From Agapanthus africanus (Eukaryota > Streptophyta > Magnoliopsida > Asparagales > Amaryllidaceae), in assembly GCA_030015575.1 (NCBI GenBank), contig CM057344.1, positions 597,440,410 through 597,504,409 on the forward strand: a stretch of DNA of 64,000 bases, in the 5' to 3' direction. A model generated the notes under the pieces. It saw only the letters and a program-made list of their open reading frames with translations. It made no database searches and was not told the origin of the DNA. Shown one piece after another: positions 1 to 11,599 of this stretch. How positions within the stretch are numbered: position 1 is the first letter of the stretch; each line of letters opens with the position of its first letter. The position numbers were made by a program, and so were the translations under genes.

Positions 1-116
1 TGGCCGCGGGCTTGACTTGGGCATGGGCCCGCTTGACCTGGGCTTGGGCCCACCTGGCTTGGGGTTGACCTTGACTTTGACTCGGTCAACCGGGGGTGCA
101 AATTTTGACCCCAACA
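1..116. repeat. GC-rich terminal fragment, probably of an LTR
   Basis: The stretch repeats variants of TTGACYTGGGC and ends in GGTCAACCGGGGGTGCAAATT followed by GACCCCAACA. An end in CCAACA (TGTTGG on the other strand) looks like an LTR terminus, and base composition changes sharply to AT-rich DNA just after it. No coding sequence or second terminus is inside the window, so the family and orientation are inferred only weakly. Confidence 0.35.
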
Positions 117-639
117 ATAGGATGATAGGATTCATTGGTAATTATTGGTATTGTCATTTGGGTTCTAATTCTTGGAGGGTATCTATCTAACTTCAACATT
201 TTGGTGGTGCAGAGATATGGAACCATTTAAGTTCAATAGTAGCAACATAGCATGTGTTGAAAAGGAGGTTCCGATAGTTGATCTCAAGATGCTTCCTTAT
301 GTTAAACTCGTTGACAGACATAAGGGCGGAGATAAAGAAGATTTTGAGATGTCATTGAATAATGCTAAACTAGATTATCATAGGTAATTCATTCTTTACC
401 TGGCCTTTATTTATCTCTGATTTTATTTTAATCTATGGTTTAGGGAGAAGGAATTACCCGAGGAAGAAAATCCAACCTTATGCAATGTATGTAAAAATTA
501 CACACTAATTAAAGATGATGTTAATTATGAAACAATTTTTGTGGCAACATTAAACATACCGGACAAATATTGTGAAAAAAGAAAGACGGTGAAACAACGG
601 AATCATCAAGTAGTGAATGCCATGGAAAATCTGCATATG

Positions 640-1453
640 CAAAGATCTTCCAAATCAGTGCAGTACTCAATTAATAAGGGATATTTACTTGGAACGTGTT
701 CTCAAGTCACTCATCGAATATTCGGAATCGGAAAAAGAACCTAAAGTTGTATGCATACCTGAATTGTGTATACCGATTAACGTCTGTATGCAAATAAATA
801 GATACTTACAGTCCGGATATATTGTCTCAAGAGGTGAATTTTTATTATAAGTTCGATTAAATATGATGTTGATTTATTAAAAATTTATATATTTTGTAAT
901 AAACATCATTTTTTTAGGCCGAAATTGACATATTCAAGATATGCACTAAACGTTGACTTTTGGATTATATATTCAAGAACATAATGAAGATGTGTAATAT
1001 AACTAGTTTATGAATTTAATTAATATAATGGCTATAAAATAAGTGAATTAGGTTTTCCTGCAGAAAACAGGAGAAAGTTCATCTTTAAATTATATAAATT
1101 ATTGTAATCAGTTTTCCTGTTATATAGTATATTTATATATCAATCTCTTTATATGTTATGCGGTCAAGTGAGAGAGCTCCACGAACCTATGATGATGGTT
1201 GTATAGTTGGCTATAAGAAAGTAATAAAAGAAAAAGGATGGACAATATTTGATACTCATTTGGTATTGTTTAAAGAAAGAATTTGTGTACGTGCGCGCGT
1301 ATTTATATGTTAAATTGACTCTTTATATAATAAATCAATATACATATAGACTTCAAACAGCTAGCAAAGATTGACCAGTCCAATGACAAGAGTGTTCGTA
1401 AACGTTGTGGTAAAGTGGGAAAAATACTCAGTTTGGTATAAGAATTTATCTAG

Positions 1454-1509
<56 letters not shown>

Positions 1510-1605
1510 GTGTGTGTGTGTTTTAGGGAAGTGTGGGGATCATTATAGAAGTTAGTTCTGGGAACATTGGCAACAAGGTATATGTGGAGAATGGACACTT
1601 GTCGG
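640..1605 (+). repeat. Left arm of a large inverted repeat
   Basis: This segment recurs reverse-complemented at about 2265-3490. Shared blocks include the PKVVC...EL exon (730-850 against 3300-3440), the exon with GGTTGTATAGTTGGCTATAA (1197-1216 against the complement of 2920-2940) and the block around 1545-1600. I judge identity at about 80-85% by eye, with indels. It covers two or three exons of the EEP-like pseudogene, so a read-through transcript would fold into a long hairpin. Confidence 0.8.
1458..1521. repeat. (TA)n(GT)n microsatellite
   Basis: About 48 bp of uninterrupted TA dinucleotides are followed by a short GT run, within an intron-like stretch of the EEP pseudogene. Confidence 0.95.
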
Positions 1606-2384
1606 CAGGTGAGCACAGACGACAGGCTCGATTTTTTCAAGTAATCATTAATTATTCAACTTTTGTTTTTCTTATTTTAATTTTTACACTTAATTCCCAA
1701 AACAAACAATATAGAAGTTGATTTTTAAGATAATTTTAAAGATTGTTTTGTTTGTTTTTTATTTTAAATTGGCTTAATTCCAAAGAAACCCAAACCTTTT
1801 AGCTAAACTACAAGAAACCTCAAAAACTTTAAAAATTACGAGACACTAGATTTTTTCCATTTTTTGGCAGTTTCGTGCAATTTATTGCCGATGTGGCACC
1901 TTATTTCTGGTAATTTTCCGTAGTTTTTGAAAGTTTTATAGTAGATTCTTATGTATTTATTAAAAATTGGGTTTCTCATAGTTTAGCAAAAAGGATTGGG
2001 TTCTTTTTGGAATTCAGCCTTTTAAATTTTAATATCTTCCTTGTCCTAGAAACTACAATCATATCCACCAACACCACCTTATCCTCCCAACTCTCCACAT
2101 CTTAGTTAGCTACTCTATATGAAAACTTAATTATTTAGTTTATCTATTTCAGTAGTAAAATTGTCATAAAGATAAGAAACTTAACCTTTAATCCATATGT
2201 TGCCAAATGCCCGGAGGCCTTGACACCGTTTTAAGAATTAAGCCTAAATTTCATATGTTGACAAGTGCCCATTCACCATATTTATCTTGTTGATGATGTT
2301 CCCGGAACTAATCTATAATGATCCCACACTTGCCTAAAACAAACTAACATATATATAGAGAGAGAGAGAGTCTCCAACACAATC

Positions 2385-2545
2385 CTCAAGTGCAGCTCAT
2401 GCTCCTCTCGACTTTTAAAGTAGACCAAGATATCGTCTATGAAAACGATGATATACTGGTCGAGAAACGGCTTGAACATCCAGTTCATCAGATCCATGAA
2501 CGCTGCTGGGGCATTGGTAAGCCCGAACGACATCACCAAGAACTT
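2385..2545 (-). pseudogene. Ty3/gypsy reverse transcriptase fragment (chromovirus type)
   Basis: The minus strand encodes about 50 residues with [16 protein letters not shown] and VFIDDILVY...SREEHELHL. This is the RT core just before and including the catalytic IDD (equivalent of YxDD), in the form usual for Tekay/Del-like chromoviruses. Nothing else of an element is present. It sits between two copies of the same inverted-repeat block, so it looks like filler DNA or a trapped scrap rather than an insertion with LTRs. Confidence 0.85.
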
Positions 2546-2646
2546 GTAATTTCATATGTTAACCCCATTCACCATATATATCTTGTTGCTGATGTTCCCG
2601 GAACTAACTTCTATAATGTCCCCCCACTTGCCTAAAACAAACTAAC

Positions 2647-2667
2647 ATATATATATATATATATATA
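2647..2667. repeat. (TA)n microsatellite
   Basis: A short TA run, the counterpart in the right inverted arm of the TA tract at 1458. Confidence 0.85.
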
Positions 2668-4290
2668 AAGAAGACACAAGATAAATTCTTAAACCAAACT
2701 GAGTATTTAACCAACCTTTTCACAACGTTCATGAACATCCTTGTCATTGGACTGGTCAGTCTTTTGCAAGTTGTTTGAAGTCCATATGCATATTGATTTA
2801 TTACATAGAAAATCAATTTAACATATAAATATGCGCGGGCACATACACATTCTTTCTTTAAACAATACTAAATGAGTGTCAGATATTATCCGACCCTTTT
2901 CTTCTAATGCTTTCTTATAGCCAACTATACAACCATCATAGGTTCGTGGAGCTCCCTCGATAAGTCCCCCACTTGACTGCATAATATATAAAGATATTGA
3001 TACATAAATACTATATAACAGGAAAACTGATTACAATATTTTATATAAATTAAAAACGAACTTTCTCTTGTTTTCAGTAGGAAAACCTAGTTCTCACGTC
3101 TTTTATTGCCATTATATTAATTAAATTTCTAAACTAATTATATTACACACTTTCATTATGTTCTTGAATATATGATCTGAAAGCCAACGTTTAGCGCATA
3201 TCGTGAATAGGTCAACTTTAACCTAAAAAATGATGTTTATTACAAAATATATAAATTTTCAATAAATCAACTTCATATTTAATCGAACTTATCATAAAAA
3301 TTCACCTCTTGAGACAAAATATATTCGGATTGTAAGTGTCTGTTTCTTTGCATACCGACGATAATCGGTATACGCAATTCAGATGTGCAGACGACTTTAG
3401 GTTCTTTTTCCCATTCCAAATATTCAACGAGTGATTTGATAACATGTTTCAAGTAAATATCCTTATTAACTGATTTCGACACTATTTATTTAGTTTAGCA
3501 TTTGGTTTATCTACTTCAATAGTAAAAATATCATAAAGATGGAAATTAGCACACTTAACCCTTAATCCATATGTGCTAAATGCCCATAGCCTTCGTCATT
3601 GTTTTGAGAATTAAACCTAAATTTCATGCTGACTTTATATTAATTTGGTAATGTTTCTAGATCTCCTGCTTGTGTCAAAAATTGCATAAGCTAACAAAAG
3701 ATAATAAAGTTGATAGTGGGATTATTGTCTATGGAGATTTTAACGACGAGCCATCAAGATTAGTTCGTTCTCATTTTGAATTAATTTATCCTTTAATCAG
3801 TGTGTATTAATTTTAATTTTATTGATTATTATTCATTAATTATTTTCAGTGAACTCTATGCCCACTATGAAACGTGGACAGATCGTGCTAGCTGTTAACG
3901 CATTGACAACTTATTTAACTCCAACAAAGAGAAGTTTGTTCCCATTTGTAAGAGCTATAACTTTCTAATATAGTCATCTCTACTATTATAAGATGTAGCT
4001 TATGTCATAAATTGGTGATCTTTCCTTTCCATTAGAAAATTTACGAATTGATAAAAGGCGACTATTCTTAACATGTCCTAAAAATCAAAGGATGTATAGG
4101 ATTCGTATCCATATCGGATTCATTCGTATTTTTCAAGATTAGTTGAGACTCTTTTTAACCCATTCTAAGATTTTTATTGTATTCTAAATGTGTAGATTAC
4201 GCATAAATACTTAGGAAACTAACAGTTTATAATTGTTTAATGCGAATTTTTTTATATTATTAGTCTAGATTTTAAAAAAACAACTTTTGT

Positions 4291-4317
4291 TATATATATA
4301 TATATATATATATATAT
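4291..4317. repeat. (TA)n microsatellite
   Basis: About 27 bp of TA repeats in AT-rich DNA 130 bp before the hAT element. Confidence 0.9.
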
Positions 4318-4461
4318 GCAAACCATGTTTTGGTAGCTTAGATTGCTTAAACCATTATTATTTATATATTTATTTATTTCGAAAATGTACAATTTTATTA
4401 ATACGAGGAAAAAGATTACATAGGCTTGATCACTCATCTGACAGTAGGCCTGGCAAATGAA

Positions 4462-4850
4462 GCGAGTTGACGACAAGTCGCCTCGTCGCTAGGCCTCATT
4501 GCTGACGTAGGCGAGTCGACTCGTCGACTCGTCGAGTCTTGAAGAGTCGGGCAAAGCGAGCATGTTCCCAATTTTCCCAGTGTTGCCTTACTCCAGTTCA
4601 CCTTGCCGACTCGCCAGCGACTCGCCTCGGCAACTTGCCGTTGACTCGTCTCGCCTCCTCGCCATCGACTCGCCTCTAACCTAAGTTTTACTTAAAAAAT
4701 TTCATCGGACATCTGGTACAGATGTCTATAGTTCAAAAAATTCTCAAGGAGATGTCTGGACCAGACGTCTGCTTAAGAAACTTTTGAAATACAGACGTTT
4801 GGCACAGACGCCTGGTGCAAACGTCTAATGAAGAAATTTCGAATCTAATG
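4462..4850. repeat. Left subterminal repeats of the hAT element
   Basis: First comes a cluster of short GCGAGTCGACTCG/CCTCGTCG motifs (4462-4680). Then come repeats of CAGACGTCTGCTTAAGAAAC-type sequence (about 4690-4850). The same two classes recur at the other end, in reverse order toward the terminus. In hAT elements such subterminal arrays bind transposase. Confidence 0.7.
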
Positions 4851-5326
4851 GCCGAATTCGTTGGAATCTGTGACAAATCGCCTCGCCTCGAACCCCGCAT
4901 CCAACAGTCAAAATTCGCCTCGTCTCGAATTCTAAATCCAACGGTTGGATTCGTTGGATTTGGTGACAAATCGGCCCACCTCGCCTCGTAACGACTGAAA
5001 AAAAATTTAAAAAAATTGAAAACCCTATAAATACAACCCCACCCCCATTTCATCTCATTCCAAATCTATTTATCAAATTATAAAAAAAACTTATTTCTAC
5101 CCTCAACTTTCAAGTTTTGAAGAATTGAAGCTCCGAGCCTTACGACTCCGAGTTGTTGACGCTCCAACCGACTTATTCTACTCTACTGTTCTTCTGCTCA
5201 ATTGCTCTACTACAACGTTTTAGCTATTCTTGCTTTTTGCTTTTATTTTATTAGCTCTATTCTTGCAGTTAAATTGGAATTGGTAATATTTAGTATTTAA
5301 TTTTTTTAATTAGTTAAAAATATTAT

Positions 5327-7187
5327 ATGGAAGGGCCATCTGATACACATCACATCCAAGTTCCTAATCCTGAAATGCATGCAGAAGCAGAAACCACACA
5401 GACATCTACTAGAGAAGTTAGAAAACATGTACTTAGTAGTAATGTTTGGGAACACCATACAATAGAACATATGGAAGGGGTTAGATATGCAATATGCAAA
5501 TATTGTGCCACTGCATATAAACATAAGGTACTGGTATCGGTACTTTACATAAACATGTAAAAACACTTAGAAAGTACGGTCGGCTTCTCCACACAATCAC
5601 AAATTAATTATCTGGTGACGGCCTTTTTCAATATAATCATGATCTAAATGTTGAAAAAATGGCAAGATTTGTTATGGTCGATGAACACTTTCTCGGATTC
5701 GAACAAAGCCAAGCTTTTCAGCGATACGTTCAAAGAGCATTACAACCGGGATACAAAAAGGTACCGAGTACGCTTAAAATTCACTGTTTTAGCCTCTATA
5801 ACGAAGGTAAATAGGTATTAATTGCTACTCTTACTTCTTTAGATATTAGTATTTTATTAAATTTTGATGTTTAGACTGATAGAAGGGAACTTTCTTGGAT
5901 TTCTGTTACTGCACATTGGATAGATTCTGACGGGCATTTGCAAAAAAGAATTATTGCTTTTAGACAGTTTCAATTCCCGCATAATGCTTTTAATATATCT
6001 TCTGAAATTAGATCTGTTTTAGAACAATATCATTGTGTAAATAAATTTTTTTGTATTTCTTTCGGTAATGCTAACAATAATTCTGCTATTACTTAACTTA
6101 TTAGGCTGTGCAAACCAATTTGCAATGGTCGCTTTTTTCGTATTCGATGTGCATGTCATATATTTAATCTTGCTATACAGGATACATATCAAGTATGTTC
6201 TTCGAATATTCAAACAATTAAAGATGCATGTAGGTTTATTAAAAGTTCTGGAAAAAGAAAATCTGAACATAAAGTTAGATGCTAGACTGCAGGATCAAGG
6301 TCGTCCCTTAGAAAAGATATTTCTACTAGATGGAATAGTACATATGACATGTTTCGTACTGCATCAAAAACTAGTGGAATTATTGGTAGCATATGGAATG
6401 AGCACATGCCAATAGAAAACACTTAACAGATAATCATTGGGTGGTTGCAGAACTTTTCAAAGATTTTCTTATGACTTTTTAAATAGCAACTGAACTTTTT
6501 TCTGTTACTTATAACCCCACTTCTCATATTATTGTCTCTGAATTGTATAATATCGCTCAATGTTTTGCTGGCCATTGTAATAATGAGATACTTCAGCTCG
6601 TTATATTTGCTATACTAGCTAAGATTTCTAAATATTACTCTGAAATTCCAATTGTTTACGGTTTGTGTTCGATAATGAACCCTAGAATTAAATTAGAAGG
6701 ATTGGAGGCTCTTTTAAACGGGTTCCATGGATGCATGGGGCATACTATAAATATTGATGCTTATATTAATACCGTTAAATGTACTTTAAATAAAGTGTTT
6801 GATTTATATGTTGCACGATCTATATGTTGCACGATCTACAGGTAGATGTTCTAAAGCACCGGCCGCAACCAATTCATGCGCTTCGACTCGAAAAGGACAC
6901 GAGGCCCCGTGGCTTCATCATCGTCATCTTTAAATGAATTAACAATATATTTACAGACTGCGTTAAATGTAGATTATACTATAGATATGATTGATGTTTT
7001 AGCCTGGTCGAAAGGCCATAGACATTTGTATCCATTGATTTCTACTATGGCTCGTGTTTTACTAATCATTCCAGTATCCACAGTAGCGTCGGAAAGTGCT
7101 TTTAGAACAAGTGACAAGATATTAAGCGAGAAGAGATGCAGTTTGGCGTACGACACGATGGAGTGCATGATTTGCTTGCAAGATTAG
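5327..7187 (+). pseudogene. hAT transposase, multiply frameshifted
   Basis: Pieces in several frames follow the usual order. A BED-type zinc finger start is at about 5445-5530 (VWEHHT...CKYCATAYKH). A segment with RFVMVDEHFLGFEQ follows at about 5660-5740. The catalytic-core region has SWISVTAHWIDSDGHLQKRI at about 5895-5955 and CACHIFNLAIQDTYQ at about 6150-6190. The C-terminal hATC dimerisation domain is at 6900-7187 (DVLAWSKGHRHLYPLISTMA and VSTVASESAFRTSDKIL). Frames change near 5530, 5650, 6095 and 6850, and stops occur at 6415 and 6481. Family proteins are about 650-700 residues, which fits the 1.86-kb span, so decay is by point changes rather than deletion. Confidence 0.9.
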
Positions 7188-7494
7188 GAAGCAGCAGCTG
7201 TCAGGAAACAAAATGCAATCAGTTTGGACTCGAATTATCTACATGAGGAACTTACAGAATCGGACAATACCAACATCGAAGGAGGAACCATAACTGGCGG
7301 CGACGAGTAGTGAGTAAGAACAGTAATAGTAGAAAAATAACTACGTAGACCTGATTCTCTCTCATTGAACTCAATATTTGGGAGGGATACGTAAGCAGCC
7401 CGAGTAAGTTCGGTCTCTAATGTTAAAAAACAAATTGTATTATTTAATTGTAACATAATCGTTGAATTCAAACTCTTGAAATTTTTTATCTGAT

Positions 7495-7975
7495 TTCAAA
7501 ATTCATCCTACTGCAGACGTCTCGCCCAGACGTCTGCTTAAGAAACTTTTGAAATACAGATGCCTATAACAGACATCTGTTGAAAGAATTTTCCATTTTT
7601 CAAATCTCTGTTTTTACTACAAAGATGTATGGGGCAGACGTCTCTAAGAATTTTTTGAACTATAAGTACCTTGGGCCAAACGTCTGCAGTTCAAAAATTT
7701 CTTAGATGTCTGCCCCATACATTTCTAAGAATTTTTTTGAACTGCAGGCGTCTGGCCTCAGACATTTGCAGTTCAAAAAAAGAGTAAAAAACCCCAGAGT
7801 CAGGCGAGTCGACTCACCTGACTCACGCGAATCGCCTCGCTTCACCTAGGCGAGGCGAGCAGGGTTGACAATGGCTATTGTTGAACTCGGCTTGCCGGCT
7901 AAGCGAGACGAGTTCAACTCGCATCGTCTATGAAGCGAGTCTGGCGATTTGTGAGGCGAATCGGCCTGGCTCGCA
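7495..7975. repeat. Right subterminal repeats of the hAT element
   Basis: CAGACGTCTGCTTAAGAAAC-type repeats run from 7512 to about 7770. A GCGAGTCGACTC/CCTAGGCGAGGCGAG cluster follows up to the terminal repeat. They mirror the left end. Confidence 0.7.
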
Positions 7976-7999
7976 TCATTTGCCAGGCCTATCTAACGG

Positions 8000-9328
8000 T
8001 CCCTCATTCTTTATCACAAAGATTGCGTATTATCAATCTCTTCTGATTAAATACTAAATAATTTTGTTGGGGACTCTAACTCCGTGACAAAAATATAGTA
8101 CAAGTAGAGTTGTCTTCCTATTTAAAATAAGAGAATCACTGATAAAAACATAGAGAGATTCTAATTTAGATAAAGGGAACAAAGAGAGCCAAGTTGCATT
8201 GCACAAAACTATTGTCACACTCCTAAAACCATATCGATATAGTTTTGTGTGACCAGTAGCAAATTCCTGCTATTAGAAACTTGCAAGGCCTGATAAAATC
8301 AATGAAATCTTGAAACCTTTCTTGACAAAATCCAAACACTGTTATTCACCTTACGTACATGAATTCCTCGATTCCAAATGATATTTGTCTAGAAAAATAT
8401 TTGTCTACAGGAAAATAAAAAGTTAGGTCTTACAGTTCACTTGACTAGAGGATTGTGACCGTCTGACCATGCGTCCGTCTTGAGGCGTGAAATATAAGAA
8501 AAACAATATATGATACATACCATGATTTGGTAATTTTGGTTGAGAAGTATAAGTTGGTTATCATAAAAGTTAAGTGTTCATAGGGACCATACGATACGCG
8601 ATACATATCGTGTGATATGATATAGGAATTAGATAAATATGATATCATAGCTACATATCCAGACCTTTATGTATTGTACGATACACTAATGTAGCTTATA
8701 GTACAATAAAACAAGTGTTACGTATCGTCCAATACATGATAAGGTCTGATTTGTTGATATTGTTTTTTTAGGTTTTAAGTTGTGGGTAATAGATATATGA
8801 TATATCTATAAACACGCTATTTTACATATAAAATTCTTCTTTCTCGATCCTAGGAATATTTTTCGATTTTTCACCGTCTTTTGAATATCAATCCTGGCTC
8901 GTGCAACTCCTCATAGCAGATTTTTCTCGCATCTCCTCCGACATTGGCAACATTCCTCTCCTCTTCTATCGAACCGTCTTTGATGCCTATCCAATTAAAC
9001 ACGGACTTGGATAGTCCATCTTCAACAACAAAGCTTCAAAAGAAAACATCTATCTTCTACATTGCTTACTCACCAACTAACTTCAAGCCATGGTTGAATT
9101 GGATAGTCGATAAAAATTATAATAATGATGGATCAAACAAATTTGATTGATTATTCATTTTTTAAGACATTTTATTTTATTTTCAAGAAGGATGCTTTAT
9201 ATGCTTGAATGGATTCTTTATTCATCAAACTTAATAGGTTCATGTTTATGTCATATAATCTATTTTACGACGCATTTTGATTATTCTTTACCTGAGTTAG
9301 TGATATTTTATATAGTTATATTTGCGAT
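8000..9328. other. AT-rich intergenic DNA, no gene recognised
   Basis: Only short open stretches occur. The longest, 8944-9150 on plus, encodes 68 residues that I do not recognise and has no supporting context. Around 8590-8720 the sequence is rich in CGATACG/ATATCGTG-like short palindromes, which may be remains of a small DNA transposon without clear ends. Confidence 0.5.
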
Positions 9329-9336
9329 GTTGCATC

Positions 9337-9900
9337 CAATGTTGTAAAAAACGCTGGAAGGAGCTGAGCGTTTGGGGCACCGCCTAGCGTCTAGGCGCCG
9401 CTTAAGCGCCGTCTTGCGTCTAAGTGCCACCTAAACAGTTGTTTTAATTTTAGGTAAAATTATATTTAATATATATACATATTGAAATTTCAGCAATATA
9501 TTAACACTTCAGCATAGAAAATAACATATTGAAATTTCAGTAGTAAAAACATAAATATATTGATTATTTAGCATGATAACCCACAACATATTGATATTTT
9601 AACAGTAAAAGTTAGCAAAAAATAAATTTTGAGCTATATAATTCAAAAATCATTCAGAAAAAGTGGACAAAATTGACTAAATTTTATTTTATTAAGTATG
9701 GTTTGGATCGGGTATGGTGAAAAGAGGCTAAACTCGATCCATGATGCTTCAAAAAAAGACTAATTTTTATTCCATTAAGTGGGTCGGGTCCGCCTAGACG
9801 GCCGCTTAAGCGAGCTGGGCTTAAACTGCCTAGGGCTGAAGCAGCGCGGTTTCACACCACTTCCGCCTAGTCGGCCGCCTAGTCCGCTTTTTAGAACACG
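9337..9900. mobile_element. hAT-type MITE with perfect 8-bp target duplication
   Basis: GTTGCATC stands directly on both sides (9329-9336 and 9901-9908). The 564-bp element has imperfect inverted ends, CAATGTTGTAAAAAACGC on the left against CGTGTTCTAAAAAGCGG read inward from the right. GC-rich CGCCTAGGCG/CGGCCGCCTAG subterminal clusters are at both ends and the core is AT-rich. No coding capacity was seen. Eight-base duplication plus these ends fits a non-autonomous hAT element. Confidence 0.88.
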
Positions 9901-9908
9901 GTTGCATC

Positions 9909-10320
9909 TTTTAAATTTTGTTATCACTTGCATATTGCTTTATGTCGCAGATTTGATTCAATTTTTATTAACAATATTCATAGTTGTATGTTTAAGTACT
10001 TCATTATTGCACAAGGAAAAGAGTATCTTACAAATACAATACACGATAAAGATTTTCGACGACTTTGTCGATTAATTAAACAGTATCTGCAACCACCACA
10101 AAAACACATTGCTATCAGCAATATTCACCTTTAAAATTCATCCCTTCATTACTTCACTGAGGGCCATCAACTATTGTCGTGAAATTACAGGCCATAGGTA
10201 AAGCTAACTTTAGAAACTATGAGATTATTTGATTGATTTAACTGCAATAGACTTTGGCGTGGTTGGATTTGCAATTTTCATGTTTGATAAGTAACATGGC
10301 AAGTGAAAGACTGGAGGCTG

Positions 10321-10322
<2 letters not shown>
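9909..10322. other. Intergenic or intronic DNA, no gene recognised
   Basis: The sequence continues across the MITE from the DNA before 9329. A 68-codon open stretch at 9928-10134 has no recognised similarity. If the minus-strand exon at 10984-11095 is real, this could be intron of that gene. Confidence 0.4.

Positions 10323-10378
<56 letters not shown>
10323..10378. repeat. (TA)n microsatellite
   Basis: Twenty-eight uninterrupted TA units, the longest TA tract in the window. Confidence 0.95.
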
Positions 10379-10380
<2 letters not shown>

Positions 10381-10983
10381 CAACATTTGCAGCAAAATAT
10401 TAGGTGCATCAGCTAAAGGTTTTCTTTTAATTGTCCTTTCCCCCAAATCAAAATGACATTCATAGAAACTTAGAAAATAGAATATAAAACCAACTAAACC
10501 ATGCATTTAGAGCAAATTTTCTTGCAAAGACTGTTGCATGGAATATTACTGCATTTTCCATGCCTCTGTAATTAGAGGTGTGTGTTGATGGAGGAAACCC
10601 AGACACCGTTCGACAAAATGTATGCAAAGGAAGGATCATAGACCCAACTACCCCTACCACTTCTCCCTCTCATAGTTGGAAAAATGAACAAAAGAAAGGA
10701 ACTATCTTTCCTATATCAATTTGCCGTCCGATCTCTTCCCTGCTTCCCATACTTTTCAAGCAATCAAATTTCGGACTTCACAAGTTCCTCAAATTCACTG
10801 GATACATTGAATAAGATATAATTGGACTATGTGATCCATATTTTATACCCATTCATTCATGAAACAAAATTAGGTTCACACAACACAAACAGACGCGGAG
10901 TAATGGCAAATATTCCAACTTTAATCAATGAAACAAACATCACAAATCAAAACAGAAAAAGAAAAGGGGAAAAGGAATTATAC

Positions 10984-11095
10984 CTGAAAGATCCATTTGT
11001 TCATGATGATGACGGTAACATTGAACCCCCACCACTGTAGAATCGCGAGAAGGGACCTGAAGACCCCCCCAATTCAACACCAAGCTCTCTTCCAT
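10984..11095 (-). CDS. Probable first coding exon of a host gene
   Basis: Read on minus, an ATG at 11095 opens 37 codons (MEESLVLNWGGLQVPS... ending HHHEQMDLS) that run to CAG at 10984 followed by the donor GTATAATT. Upstream lie pyrimidine-rich DNA and CTAGGGTTT, a common plant 5' leader motif. Downstream (lower coordinates) the DNA is T-rich and intron-like for more than 600 bases. I do not recognise the protein and could not place a second exon, so the gene is either interrupted by the elements to the left or this exon is a relic. Confidence 0.42.
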
Positions 11096-11109
11096 CGTCT
11101 CAAATGGCT

Positions 11110-11300
11110 GCGATCTGAGCTTGAAGAGGGGAAACGATCTCGTAAGATTAGATCTGCAGTTGATTCCGTTGATATCGAGACGCCAAACCCTAGAAATTGA
11201 GAATTGGGTTGGGGGGTGGGGGCCGGCGGGGGGGGGGGGAGAGTGAGGAAGGCGGGGAGCTAGGAGGTTGTCGCTCTCTCGCTCTCTCTCTCTCTCCCCT
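11110..11300 (-). promoter_or_regulatory. Pyrimidine-rich leader and promoter-proximal region of the minus-strand gene
   Basis: On minus this reads GAGAGAG tracts, a C-rich stretch and TTCTAGGGTTTGGCG shortly before the ATG at 11095. Such CT/GA-rich tracts and CTAGGGTTT boxes mark plant transcription starts. No TATA box is obvious. Confidence 0.4.
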
Positions 11301-11599
11301 CAAGGCTCTACTCGCCTGCGTTCCATGCCATGCTTGCCTCCATTTGATTATCCTCTCTCTCATGCCACCACATTAAGGGCCTTTGGAAGACCGGAAGTAT
11401 TCATCAAGATTCTTCAAAAAGAAGTTCATGGTATTTGTAATTTCTTACACTTTATTTGTTTTGCTTATCAAAGTTAAAAGTAATAAATGCAGTGATTTTA
11501 TATTAAATTTTATGAAGAAACAGAGCCGGAAACGAAAGAAACTTAAAATTAATTAATGTTAGCTCTTTCTTGGTGCTCCATGCTACTTCCAAGCCCGAG

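Larger units (their letters stand above)
2265..3490 (-). repeat. Right arm of the large inverted repeat, with internal duplication
   Basis: This is the reverse-complement partner of 640-1605. Its inner edge is duplicated: the block around CCATTCACCATATTTATCTTG occurs at about 2268-2345 and again at 2565-2650, flanking an inserted piece of gypsy RT. The minus-strand reading at 3279-3482 (EKEPKVVC...EL...RHLQSEYILS) is the inverted copy of the plus-strand exon near 750. Confidence 0.8.
172..3960 (+). pseudogene. Degenerate EEP-domain (CCR4/nocturnin-like) gene, exons in order
   Basis: Several coding patches on the plus strand carry, in the right order, landmarks of the endonuclease/exonuclease/phosphatase fold. 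They are PKVVCIPEL at about 750-770 (family: PDivClQE), YDDGCIVGYKK at about 1190-1220 (family: DGCaifyr), NKVYVENGHLSAGE...RRQARFFQ at about 1570-1640 (family: N-x-H-L...R..Q), GIIVYGDFNDEP at about 3718-3755 (family: GDFN) and YETWTDRA...RIDNLF at about 3865-3925 (family: TW...IDYIF). Patches 172-387 and 444-744 lie upstream and may be N-terminal exons that I do not recognise. Splice-like borders are visible (QARFFQ followed by GTAATC). A frameshift near 700, a stop between TDRASC and RIDNLF, and the inverted duplication between exons argue that it is dead. The superfamily is inferred from motifs only; the exact subfamily is open. Confidence 0.5.
4445..7991 (+). mobile_element. hAT-superfamily DNA transposon, complete ends, inactive
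   Basis: Both ends carry the same 16-bp inverted repeat, TAGGCCTGGCAAATGA (4445-4460 and complement at 7976-7991). The flanks are TCTGACAG (4437-4444) and TCTAACGG (7992-7999), an 8-bp target duplication with two substitutions, as expected for an old hAT insertion. Length is 3547 bp. The interior holds a broken transposase in the plus orientation and GC-rich subterminal repeats at both ends. Eight-base duplication, terminal repeat and transposase all agree on hAT. Confidence 0.93.
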
